NCBI GenBank assembly: GCA_013180625.2 | Contig: SNVD02000468.1 | Span: 496,001-560,000 of the forward strand | DNA length: 64,000 nt | DNA from: Boswellia sacra | Taxonomy: Eukaryota; Streptophyta; Magnoliopsida; Sapindales; Burseraceae | Reading direction: 5' to 3' | Shown here: in pieces, positions 35,305 through 46,139 of the stretch | Layout of the letters: each line of letters starts with the position of its first letter | Numbering within the stretch: position 1 is the first letter of the stretch | Translations under genes and position numbers: made by a program | Notes under the pieces: model-generated | Databases searched by the model: none | What the model saw: only the letters and a program-made list of their open reading frames with translations | Told to the model about the DNA's origin: nothing

Positions 35305-35563
35305 CGCAATAGGATAAAATTAAGCCATCTTATGTGCCTTCAAATTGGTTGGATGGTCATCAGAAAGTGTCGAAGTGGTAGATCGGCCTCTGGTGAACAA
35401 TAACTCCTATAGTGAACAGTAATTTTGACGATAAACAGTAACTCCACTGTGAACAATATGTATGAACAGTAATTCGGTGTGAATAATGATTTCAAAATGA
35501 AGGTTTTGTTTTTGTGTTTTAAGATTTATGGCAATTTGGGATGGTTTTGCAGAGTCAATGTTA

Positions 35564-35578
35564 GGCTCTAATACTAAT
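35564..35578 (-). other. Primer-binding site of the short Ty3/gypsy element
   Basis: On the minus strand the 5' LTR is followed by a TTAGTATTAGAGCC-like string, a decayed match to the initiator-methionine tRNA site TGGTATCAGAGCC. Confidence 0.65.
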
Positions 35579-36030
35579 TGATGAGAAACAGGGTTCCTCA
35601 AATTAAAAGAAAGGGAAGGAGATGTAGACAAAGGAAATAGAAGAAATAATAAAAAAAAATTTGGAGAGAAATAAAGTAAATTAGAGGAAGAAATAATCTT
35701 TTTACTAAAAGATAAAAAACTAATAACAACCAAGTCAGAAAATAACATAACTAAATATTCCTATTTAAAGCACCTTAAAATTGAGTTCTATTAGGAAATA
35801 AAATCTCATTAGGAAATAGAATCATAATCCTAGTTTAATTAGAAAATACAAAAAATAAATACTATGAAATATATGAACTGTTAATTAGGAAAGTAATCCA
35901 ATTACGAGGTTTCTCAATTTAGGAAGTCAAAATCCTTAATAATAGTCAAAATCTAATTTATTAAAATCTATAAAATCAAATTAAAATCTTTAACTTTATT
36001 CTTAATTATAATCTAATAGATTTCATATCA
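35579..36030 (-). repeat. 5' LTR of the short Ty3/gypsy element
   Basis: Plus-strand TGATGAGAAACAGGG to TTTCATATCA, the partner of 33296-33730, immediately followed by the target duplication TTAAC. Confidence 0.9.
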
Positions 36031-36035
36031 TTAAC

Positions 36036-36893
36036 AATAAAATTAAACTTATTCATCACATTCTTGATAGGATTATTGACAATTTTCCACACCTGTGCTC
36101 GGTTGATGGCGGATGCAATCTGAAAGAATGGAATTAGCTAGGACATGTATAATACTTTTTCCTTCACTTATTCTATCAGCTGATAAAATAAATATCTTTT
36201 TAGTATATAAAACGTCTTGTCTGTAATCAAGCAAGAAGGACGGCTGTGGGGACATTCTATTAATGGCTCCGGTGCCACGAAGTGGGAGTGATCAGGCACG
36301 ACAACTGGATAAGAGACTTTCAAGAGAGCCTTAAATAAATTCTACAATAAATTATTGATGAAAGGAGAGGAAAGTAATTAACAAATGAACTTAGATAACT
36401 CACTAGTTCCAATCTTTATTGAAGAAAAGAATTAGAATCTATAGTTAATAAAGTCAATGTATTTTTACGGATAGTGTAACATCATACATGCTAAGACCTC
36501 AAAATTTTTATTAATTAATATATAAGACACGAGTTCAGCTTTGTAACATACACAATATTTTCGTGTTTGAGTTTTGGAAGCTTAAGAAAAAACTTGCTCA
36601 TCCTTTAAGCTTTTTTAAAAATATAATAAATTTAAAATTCTTTTTGTTTAGCTTAAAAATACTAGCAAACGAAGAATTATTCTAATCATATTTCTTCCAC
36701 AATAGATTATATATATATTCTTGGGCCTAAAAAGAAATAGGATCATGATTTCTATAGTTTCTAAAGCACACCCGCATATGTATAAAAGTTATTCCTCTGA
36801 AGATCAAATTTAAGCAGGAAGAAAAAAAATCTAGAAATTGTAAAATAATTTTTCAGTCAATCATTCTGTTATATTTTTCTTTTATAATTATCA
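36036..36893. other. Intergenic stretch between the short gypsy element and Sirevirus copy 2
   Basis: AT-rich sequence. A 60-codon open stretch on the minus strand (36255-36073) shows no recognised motif and is not called a gene. Confidence 0.5.
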
Positions 36894-36898
36894 AGAGG

Positions 36899-37558
36899 TG
36901 TAAGTTCTGGAAGTATGCAGTTATAAGTAATATAACAATAAACTATAAAGTAAATTGGCACAAGAGGATTTTACGTGGTTTGGTTATAAAACTTACATCC
37001 ACAGATAGCTTTAGAGCTGTAATTCGCGAAGTTCTTGTTTGTATAATCTTTATGATCGTTTATAGTGCTGACTCACTCTCACACACTGACATAATATTTG
37101 TAAAAGAAAATCTCGTCAAAATCTTAAACTCTATTGACATTGCTCACTCTCTGTCATTGATAACTTAACAACACACTGTTAAGTAAATCATAACCACGAT
37201 ATTTGATACTTAATTACATAAACACTTATCTTGCTAGTTCTCTCAAGTGTATACTAACTCATACAGACCTAAAAAAAGATTCATGCACGATTACAACCTC
37301 TCACACATGAATAAACACTCATAAAATCAAATCAATGAAGCATTCCAATTTATGTTAAAGCTCTCCTTTCAATTCTTGGAATGCCATAATATAAACTCAC
37401 ATAACCAACCTCTCTATTTTGTAAAACATAACATTATATATATATTGGGATGCCTGATCGAAGTCTCCTAAAAATTCTATAAAAATCCTAATCAAACTCA
37501 TATTATGATAAAGACTAAAAATAGGAAGTGATATAAGAAACTCTTAAAGGAATTAGGA
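36899..37558 (-). repeat. 3' LTR of Sirevirus copy 2, distal part
   Basis: Starts TGTAAGTTCTGGAAG (plus strand) and aligns with the 5' LTR from 58580. It breaks off after AAAGGAATTAGGA at 37558 and resumes at 50104. The two parts together (660 plus 207 bases) match the 848-base 5' LTR in length. Confidence 0.92.
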
Positions 37559-37599
37559 GTATGATTAGTCAACTCTTTCTCTGAACCAGCCGCCGGATC

Positions 37600-38490
37600 T
37601 TGATCCTTACATTCAATTTTTGGCATCATCGTTTAGCAAGAGTGGTACCATCAAAAAACTGATAGGCTCACAATTCCAACAGTGTATGATAAAAGGTCAA
37701 CTGCTATCGAAAGTGGGAGAAATCGGCCTCACTCTTTTGCCAGCCACCAGGTAACTATGTTCCAAACTTTCATCGAACAGTTTGTACTCTTTTGCTCTTT
37801 TGGGAGGAGTCTGCCATTGGAATTAAGCTTGTAATATGGCATTGGAAAGCTGAGACATAGAAAATTCCAGCCTTGGCTGGCAGGTTGCTAGAAAATTTCG
37901 GTGGCCGGAGATATTGCTGGAAACAATAGCGCCACCGGATTCTGTTCTTGGCCTGCCAGATCGACCCAGTCACACTCTTTTGCCTCTACAGATTGATCCA
38001 ACCATTGGATTTTGGCCTATCATACGGCGTTCAAAAGCTAACTTCTAGACAATTCCAACCCCACCTGGCTAAACGGCTAAAAGTCCTTGAGGAAGGAGAT
38101 ATTGGCTTGGACATTAGTGTCTCTGGTACACATTTTTGCACTTTCCTGATCGACATTGTTGCATATTTTGGCTTATACGAGTCGATCCAGACATTGGATT
38201 TGTGCTGGCCATATGGCGTTGGAAAGCTGACTGAAATCTGGTTCTAACCACACTAGGTGCATTTCTAGAAGAGTTTGGAGGAGGGAGATATCGCCTAAAA
38301 CAAAAATGTTGCCAGAATTTTTTTGGTTTAGTCTCTTTGATCCAGCCATGGTTTTTTGCTTCTATCATCTGATCTAGCCGTTGGATTTGGGCGTATCATA
38401 CATTGTTGGAAAGGGGTCGGATAATTCCAACGGCATATATTGGGTGGTCATACGATGTCTAACGACAGAGATTTCGATTCACAACCTTGC
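37600..38490 (+). repeat. Tandem ~190-bp monomers in the LINE 5' leader
   Basis: Four diverged units are recognisable by the core TTGGATTTTGGCCTATCATA or a variant, then GGCGTTGGAAAGCT, then ATTCCAAC. The cores lie near 37812, 37998, 38191 and 38375, about 180-195 bases apart. Each unit also carries a GATATTG(G/C) motif. A fifth, partial unit may lie near 37660. The block has no coding and sits between the insertion point and ORF1. Confidence 0.8.
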
Positions 38491-38940
38491 CTAAATGGGA
38501 TTATGGCTCTCGATTAGTGACCGGTTTGCATTTCTTGTGCTCTTTTCTTGCCTCTTCCTTTGTGTTTGCTGTTTTTGAGTTATTTTTACTTGGAATATTG
38601 CTTATTTTGTGGCCTGGTTGATAACAGACTCGAGTCATTGTGTTGATTTGTTGAGGCTTGATTAGTTTCATTTTGGACAGTTTAGTGCTTTGGATTGGTT
38701 TTTTTTGGGTTTGTTATTGATCTTGTGGCTTTGGCTGGCTTTGCAATCCTACCTTTGGTTGAATTGACTGTTTTTAAGATATTTGGTTTTGGAGTTTGAT
38801 CTCGGTTGAGTGTTTTGGTTGATTTGATTATTGGTTGGATATTTTGGAGTTTTGGAGTTGATTTGGGTTGATTGCTATGGTTAGAGTTTTCCCACTTTTT
38901 CCACCATAAATTTCCTAGCCTGCACAACACCATCTCTACC

Positions 38941-40323
38941 ATGGCCACCTCTGCTCCTAACAAACTTAACCATCCCCAACGCCCACCTTGCGCCACTCAA
39001 ACACACCCACCTACTCGAAACACCACCCACACACAACCCTTACCCAAACCACCCGGCTCTTGGGCTGATAGGGTTCGGGTTACTGAGGCCAGCACTAGAT
39101 TTTCTCTTAACTCGATAGCCTGGAAGGACCCGGGTTTGATTCTTGAGCTCCCTGATGATTTGGTTGATGATGCTGGGGCTGTTTGCTTGTATTATATTGT
39201 AGGATTTTTTTTGGGGTATACTATACATTTCCATGCTAAACGTTCCATTGCTATGCGTGCATGGAAATCTAGTGGTTTGGAGGATGTCTGTTCTACTGGG
39301 ACAGGTTTCTTGATATTCAACTTTAGAACTGTAGAGGAGGTTAATGATATTTTAAAGCGAGGGCCTTGGATGTTTAGTGGGAAGCACATCATTCTCCAAC
39401 AGTGGAATCCTCATTTCTCTTTTGACCAGAGTAGGATTTTTAGGATCCTAGTCTGGGTTCGGTTACATGGACTACCATTTCCATTGTGGTCAACCAAAGC
39501 ATTCAGTGCTATTTCTAGTATGGTTGGTCGACCATTATCATGTGACAGGATGACTTCTGAGCAGACTAGGTTATCCTATGCCAGGGTTTGTGTTGAGATA
39601 GATGCAGAATATTCTCCAGTTCAGGACTTTAAGATCCGGTGTAAGCTATCCTCTAAGCCTATCAAGATCAGAGTGGAATATGAATGGAAACCGAAGCGCC
39701 TGTTTCAAGTATTGTTTATTTGACCATACTTGTCCTGTGCCTGTTGTGCTTTCTTCTTCTAGAGAGGCCGAGGTGTCAGATACTACTACAGCCCCTGTCT
39801 TGCGAGACAATGGGAAGACGAATGACCCTGCTATTGCAGCAGTAGAGGTTGATCAGGATCTGATTATTGCTACAGATGTAACCCCAATTCTACAAGACAA
39901 AGGTAAAGGTATTGCTACAGAATCCATACCAGCTGGACCTCTTGCTCCACTGACTTCAAATCCAGTGAATACAGAGATAGATTCGATTGATAGGATCTTT
40001 GCTGAGATAGGTTAGGTTACTGCCACTGGCTCGGGTTCTGAGTCTACTTCTGATTCTGATTCATTATCTCCTATTGAGGATCACCAGGATCAGATATTGA
40101 AGTGCTCTTTTAGCCCTATAGCTACTTTGCCTGATTCTTCATGGATTGCCCCTCTAGAGGGTTTGTTGCTCTGGATCCTCCAAAATCCACTGTGACACCT
40201 TTAGATAGTCGGCCACCTGCCATTGTTACAAAATCCACTATTGCTCCTCCTGCGGGAAAGGGTAACAAAGTTCAAATTAAAAAGGGTGGTAATGGGGGTA
40301 GAGGGGGCACGCGCCTCCGATGA
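38941..40323 (+). pseudogene. LINE ORF1 (DUF4283-type RNA-binding protein)
   Basis: The likely start is ATG at 38941 (MATSAPNKLNHPQRPP), not the upstream in-frame ATG at 38872, because the family begins with such a short proline-rich leader. The DUF4283 region spans roughly 39190-39640: CLYYIVGFFLGYTIHFHAKR, FLIFNF, KRGPWMFSGKHIILQQWNPH and VWVRLHGLPFPLWS. It ends in EYEWKPKR, where the zinc knuckle should follow. A frameshift near 39695 moves the knuckle (CFKYCLFDHTC) into another frame. A variable, serine/threonine-rich tail continues to about 40323 with a stop at 40013. In this family ORF1 binds element RNA. Confidence 0.82.
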
Positions 40324-40368
40324 TTTTCTTTATTGAGTTATGAGTTTTTTTCCAGTTTCCTATGATAG

Positions 40369-42400
40369 GAAGTTGGAATATTAGAGGTCTTAATGGCTTC
40401 TCTACGTAGGGAGCAGTTAGAAACTGGATTTCTAGGTACTCTTTAGGTTTGATTGGTCTCTTAGAAACTAAGGTTGATCAGCAGCGCCTTACTTCAGTTG
40501 TTTCGGATATTTGTCCTTCCTAGAAGTTCTTATCCAATGCCACTGAGTTAATTGCTTGTATAGTTTTGGTGTGTTGGGATCCTACTTTGTACAGTTTGAG
40601 TGGTTTGCAGCTTTCTCCATAATGGATCATTTGTCGGGCTACCAAATTATCAGATGGGATTTCTTTTAGTTTGATCTTTGTTTATGGTTCTAACGCTCCG
40701 AGTGTTCATTGACAGTTGTGGGATTTTCTCAGAGCTCAGCCCATGAGGTTTGGTGACTTACCTTGGTTGGCATTGGGTGATTTCAATACGATTTTATGCT
40801 ATTTGGATAAAGTTGGTGGGGATCAAGCATGGCATGGTTACATGGATGAGTTTGGTCAGTGTATTCATGATGCAGCATTACTCAGGGTACCATCCATTGG
40901 GCTTCGGTATACTTGGCATAATGGGCAGCAGGGAGAAGGTACTATTCTTGGGACTCTTGATCGGAGTTTTGGTAGTGCTTCATGGTTCTTAACTTGGCCT
41001 AACACATCTTCTGAGGTTCTTCCACGAGATGTTTCTGATCATAATGCTATGGTCATCAGGTTTGGAGATCAGCGTAGGAATATCTCTAGTCCATTTAAAT
41101 TTTTGAACTTTTGGGCTGACCGAGAGGATTTCTTGGAGATTGTTCAGTGAGTATGGTCTATGCCTGTAGACCGGGATCCTATATTTTGAGTCACACAGAA
41201 ATTGGGCCTATTGAAGCGTGAGTTTAAGACTTTACATGCCAAGGATTCTAACCACATCTCTAGTAGAGTCATTGAGGCTAGGGCAAATTGGGCCGCATCT
41301 TAGGCTGCTTTGGATGAGAACCCATATTCCCTAGATTATATTTTGTCTGAGAGGGATTATGCTAAGCAGTATTCCCAGTTGTGTAGGGATGAGGAGCTTT
41401 TATTCCAGGTCGGAGGATCTCTGATGCCATTCTATTAACTCAAAGCTCATGCATAATTACCATCTTGGGCATTCACCTCCCGGTGCGCTTTAAAGGTGGA
41501 TATTCGTAAAGCTTTTGATACTGTCAGTTGAGATTTCATCCTTTTGGGGTTAAGGACGATCGATATTCCAGAGTGTATAGTTCGATGGATTGCGACTTGC
41601 ATGTCTTCTGCACATTTCTCAGTTGCTTTAAATAGAGAGCTTCATGGGTTCTTTCCCACCTCCAGAGGTGTTTGACAGGGTGATCCGTTATCACCATACC
41701 TTTTTGTGTTGGCCATGGAGGGTTTGAGTGGTATTCCTTGGGAGGCCTCTCAACAGCCTGGTTTTCGATACCATTGGAGATGCCAGCAGATTTCTCTTAC
41801 TTATCTTTGTTTTGCAAATGATCTGATGGTTTTTTGCATGGCAGATGTGGGCTCTGTTAGGGTGGTTCGTGCTGCTTTGCAGGAATTTGCAGAGCTCTCT
41901 GGTTTGGTTGCGAATTCGGCCAAGAGTCATGTCTTCTTTTTCGGAGTCAATGATGAGGATCGAATAGTGTTGCAGTCCATTTTGGGTTTTCAAGTAGGAA
42001 GTTTACCGATCAGATATTTGGGGGTGCCACTGATCAGCACCAGATTATGTCTTTCAGATTGCGCTCCATTGATAGAACGGATTCTATCGAGGGTTAGGTT
42101 ATGGACTTCTACTGCACTGACTTATGCTGGCCGTCTCCAACTGATTAAGTCGATATTATTTTCCATCCAGGTCTATTGGCCATCTATGTTCATTTTACCG
42201 GCTGCTGTGGTACAAAAGATCGAGGGTATTCTGGCTACTTTCCTCTGGACAGAGACCTCTTTGTCTCGTTCTGGGGCCAAAGTAGCTTGGGATTCAGTTT
42301 GCTATCCATTAAAGAAAGAGGGATTGGGAATTAAGCGAGTGAAGGAGTGGAACCGTGCTGCTATTCTGAAGCATGTTTGGAGACTTCTTTCTGACAAGTC
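40369..42400 (+). pseudogene. LINE ORF2, endonuclease and reverse transcriptase part
   Basis: The AP-endonuclease domain starts near 40369 (GSWNIRGLNG, LLETKV). It has WLALGDFNTILCYLDKVGG (40768-40824), LDRSFGS and DVSDHNAMVIR, which include the catalytic GDFN and SDH motifs. After a short linker to about 41410 (DEELLFQ) the sequence jumps to GRRISDAILLTQ, so roughly 200 residues around the start of reverse transcriptase are deleted. The rest has KVDIRKAFDTVS, QGDPLSPYLFVLAMEGLS and, at 41811-41822, FAND in place of the catalytic FADD. It ends at 42400, where the Copia element begins. Many stops are present. Confidence 0.85.
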
Positions 42401-42726
42401 TGTTGACCCAGGCATGGCAACCCAAGAGGGGGGGTGAATTAGGTTTTTATTTATCAAAACGGATTTAGAAAACTTTTTTTGAAAGATCAAAATTAGTTCA
42501 CTCTTTCTTTGAGAATAAAGGTGAAGAAGATGAAATTAGAATTTATCAAAGATGCAATCAAAAGAATAATAATGATGAACAATCACAAGTGCAAGTAAAT
42601 GTAAAGAGGAAAGGGATAGAGAGAGTGCAAACTCAATTTACGTGGTTCGGCAAACCTTGCCTACGTCCACGGGCTCCTAGCTCCACGAGCTAAGCTTTCC
42701 ACTAAGTTGTAGAAATCTTTACAACT

Positions 42727-42960
42727 TGCTTGATGAACAACCTCACCAAGACTTTTTCTTCCAACTCTTGATAACACCACACCAAGAGTTCTTCTTGATG
42801 AACAACCTCACCAAGGCAACTTCTTCAACTCTTGATAACACCACACCAAGAGTTCTTCTTGATGAACAACCTCACCAAGGCAACTTTCTTCAACCCTTGA
42901 TAACACCATACCAAGAGTTCTTCTTGATGAATAACCTCACCAAGGAAAGAATTCTCTCAA
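42727..42960. repeat. ~65-bp tandem repeats in the 3' LTR of the nested Copia element
   Basis: CTTGATGAACAACCTCACC begins at 42729, 42793 and 42858, with a close variant at 42923. This gives four units of 64-65 bases. The same array occurs in the 5' LTR. Open frames across it repeat LDEQPHQ-like residues but are repeat by-products, not a protein. Confidence 0.9.
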
Positions 42961-43229
42961 GGATAACTTTTATCCATTACAAGTAGATCTCACTCTTACC
43001 ACAATACAAGAACAAAGAAAATTTTTACAACAAAAGTACAACTCTCTTCAAAGAGTAGATAAAGAATATAAAAGTTTCTAGACTTGATATATCTCTTATT
43101 TTTTGATTGATAAAATGCTTCTCTTGCTCTTGTCTTTCTGAATGCATGCATGGGAGAAGGGCTCCTTTTATAGGCAAATAGGATGAACTTAATCAAGTGA
43201 AGACACCATCTCCAAATTTTCTGCCCACC

Positions 43230-43980
43230 ATAAAAATCATAATTTTATCTGTCATTTTTGTCAATATTCCATTCGAAATTTGAAAATCTACAAAACGTAA
43301 AAGATCTGCACATTTGAATAGTCTTTCCAACACATCAAAAATCAAGTCATTTGGATATCTGTAGCTCAAGATATGGCCAAAATACCATTCGGTGCTCATG
43401 TGACTTGATTTTTCTTCCTTGTGTCAGTCCACCGAATTAAATGATAATTCTGTTAGCATTTCGTTTGAAATTTGAATTTCTTTAAAACATAAAAGATCTT
43501 CATATTTGAATAAGCTTTCCAAAACATTAAGAATCAAAGAATTTGGATATCTCTATCTTAAGATATGGCCAAAACACCATTTGGTGCTCATGTGAGTTGA
43601 TTTTTCTTCCTTGTGTCAGTCCACCGAATTGCATGTCAATTATGTCAGCCTTCCATTTGAAATTTGAATTTCTTAAAAACATATGAAATGTGACTCATTA
43701 TGTCCTCTTTCTAATTCTATAAGAATCAAGTCATTTTGATTTTTCTAGCTTAAGATATGTCCAAAAGAGTATTCGGTGCTCATGTCAACTGCTTCTATTT
43801 GTCTTTCAACTTGCATGATGATTTGGACAACCTCACACTTGAAATTTAAATTTCTTTAAAACATATGAAATGTTATAAATTGAGTAAGATTTCCAAAGGA
43901 TTAAGAATCATGTCATTTGGACATCTTTAGAGAAATATATGATTAATTGATTGAACATTGCTCATGTGTCACATTCCTTG
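43230..43980. repeat. ~190-bp tandem monomers in the 3' LTR of the nested Copia element
   Basis: Four diverged units each start with TTTGAAATTTGAATTTCTT or a variant (near 43271, 43466, 43660 and 43842). Each then carries AAGAATCAA(G/A)TCATTTGGAT, an AAGATATGGCCAAAA-like core and CGGTGCTCATGTG (the fourth only weakly). Spacing is about 180-195 bases. The 5' LTR has three units before its truncation. Confidence 0.85.
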
Positions 43981-44332
43981 AATCAAACCTTGTTCTTAAA
44001 CTTTGGTGCCTTTAACATGTAGTCTTCTCCTTAGCTTCAACACTTCATTTTAATAAGCCTCTTCTTGATTTTACAGTTATTTCAATGATATTACTCTTAC
44101 ATATAAATAAGCATGTTAGTAAATTATAATACTCAATGTGTATTGTTATCATCAAAATTATCATGTAGCCTTAGGGCTAACAATCTCCCCCTTTTTGATG
44201 ATGATAAACCATTGATTGCTTTCAAATAATATCTAAAATAAAGAATGAAAATAAAATCAAGAATAAACAAAAAAAATGGCACTTATTATGAATTAATATA
44301 AGCAATGAATTAATATAAGCAATCCAACTATT

Positions 44333-44400
44333 TCTCCCCCTTTTGTTATCATCAAAAAAATGTAATCAAATTAACTACTCCCCCTAAATATATTCTCTCC
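44333..44400 (-). other. Additional polypurine tracts of the nested Copia element
   Basis: Minus-strand purine runs correspond to TTTCTCCCCCTTTT (44332-44345), ACTCCCCCTAAAT (44381-44393) and TTCTCTCCCTTAA (about 44394-44406). With the LTR-adjacent tract at 44183-44196 this makes a series, as in Sireviruses. Confidence 0.65.
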
Positions 44401-44509
44401 CTTAACATATGCTACCATTCAAAGATTATCATATAAAAAAAATTAATTAAGACATATCCAACATGCCTAATTCTCTTCTAATTATGCAAAATCTATCTTG
44501 AATAAGGGG

Positions 44510-46125
44510 TTTAGTCATATTTGGGTCTAGGGACTAATTCCCAAACTTGATTTCTCTCAAATTGGTTCAATTCTTTTTGCATAGCCAAAATCTAACTTTC
44601 CTCATTTTTGGCTTCTTTAAAAGATTTTGGTTCAAATTGAGAGACAAATGCAAAATTATTACAAAAGTTCCCAAAAGAAGATCTAGTTCTCATGCCTTGT
44701 GATGGTTCACCAATAATGAGATCTTTAGAGTGAGCTTTTGCGTACCTCCATTCCTTTGGTAATTTTTGGGAAGAATCATTTACTTCCTCAAGCTTTTCTT
44801 GTTGAAGTTGTAATTCATTTTGGCTCTTTTCATCAAGCCTTGATTCCTTGATTTGTCTTTTTACCTCAACAATATCATAATCTAAATTCTTTGAAGAAAT
44901 CACATTAGTTTCATCAAAAATGCATAGATTCTTCAATAGCAAGAGTTTTTTTTTTTTTAAACTCTATATGCTTTACTATGGTTGGAGTAGCCAACAAAAA
45001 TTCCAACATCGGCTTTTGCATCAAATTTTTCAAGGTTATCGTTGGTTTTTAAAATAAAAAATTTACATCCAAAAACTTTAAGAAATCCAATATTGGGTTT
45101 TCCTCATTTCCAAAGTTTATAAGGAGTTTTCTTTATTAAAGCTCTAATATAGACTCCATTGATTATAAACCATGCGGTATTAACGGCTTCGACCCAAAAA
45201 TATTTTGAAAAATTATTTTCAAGTAACATGGTCCTAGCCATTTCTTGGATAGTCCTATTTTTCCTCTCAACAACACCATTTTGTTGTGGAGTTCTAGGTG
45301 AGAAAAAATTATGTTCAAAACTATTTTCATCACAAAGATTTTCAAATGCAACATTGTCTACTTCACCACCATGATCACTCCTAATGGACACAATAGAATA
45401 ACCTTTTTGATTTTGGACTATTTTTGCAAATTTTGAAAAAGCTTATGTAGCCTCATTTTTAGTTTTCAAGAGTAACACCGAAGTGAATCTTGAATAATCA
45501 TCTACAATAACAAAAACATAATACTTTCCACCAAGGCTTCGAGTTCTTGATGGTCCAAATAAATCCAAATAAAGTAATTGTAGAGGTTTATTTGTTGAAA
45601 TAAATTTTTTTTGTTTAAAAGAAATCTCACTTGTTTTCCAAATTGACAAGCATCACAAATCTTATCCTTTTCAAATTTTATTTTTGGAAGACCATCAACT
45701 AAATCATTTTTAGAAATTTTTGAAATTGTGTCCATGCTAGCATGACCTAGCCTTCCATGTCATAACCAAGCATCATGATTAACAATGAAACATTTTTCTA
45801 CATGATCATTAACATCAATATCAATTGTATAAATATTACCACATCTATTACCAACAAATAATGTCTTATTGTTACTAACATCCTTAATCACACATCTATT
45901 ATGCTCAAAAGTAACAAAATATCCCTTATCACACAATTAACTAATGCTAATCAAATCATGTTTCAAACCATTAACAGGCAAAATATTTTCAATAATAAGT
46001 GAAGAAGGGTTACCAATATCACCATGTTCTATTACCCTTCCTTTGGCATTATCACCGAAGGTCACATATCCTCCTTTCTTCATGATTAATCTTGAGAACT
46101 TGGAGGCATCTCCGGTCATATGCCT
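44510..46125 (-). pseudogene. pol: Nested Copia element pol, protease to start of RT
   Basis: On the minus strand: protease-side region (46119-45937, MTGDASKFSRLIMKKGGYVT, then VTFGDNAKGRVI), then GPI/integrase from 45735 with KICDACQFGKQVRF, YLDLFGPSRTRSLGGKYYVF and VDDYSRFTSV. The second half of the integrase has IRSDHGGEVDN, FSPRTPQQNGVVERKNRTIQ and FWVEAVNTAWFI (45391-45104). The linker before reverse transcriptase (44942-44592) has GMRTRSSFGNFCNN. Reverse transcriptase stops soon after NQVWELVPRPK near 44520. All the catalytic RT and RNase H sequence is missing. Frameshifts separate the open pieces. Confidence 0.85.
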
Positions 46126-46139
46126 TGAGCATCCACTAT

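Larger units (their letters stand above)
33296..36030 (-). mobile_element. Short, internally deleted Ty3/gypsy element
   Basis: Paired LTRs of 435 and 452 bases flank only about 1.85 kb of internal sequence. The target duplication is perfect: TTAAC at 33291-33295 and 36031-36035. The internal part keeps primer site, gag, a protease end and a scrap of the pol C-terminus, but reverse transcriptase, RNase H and integrase are absent. It could only have moved with enzymes from a related full-length element, or it was deleted after insertion. Confidence 0.9.
42401..44182 (-). repeat. 3' LTR of the nested Copia element
   Basis: Plus-strand TGTTGACCCAGGCATGG to AGGGCTAACA. It is followed by ATCTCCCCCTTTTT, the polypurine tract on the minus strand. 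TATAAAAGG on the minus strand lies at 43164-43172. Two sets of internal tandem repeats are listed separately. Confidence 0.9.

Noticed and set aside
38682..38996. 104-codon open frame on the minus strand, opposite the LINE ORF1 start
   Set aside because: It is antisense to the LINE leader and the proline-rich start of ORF1, with no recognised motif.
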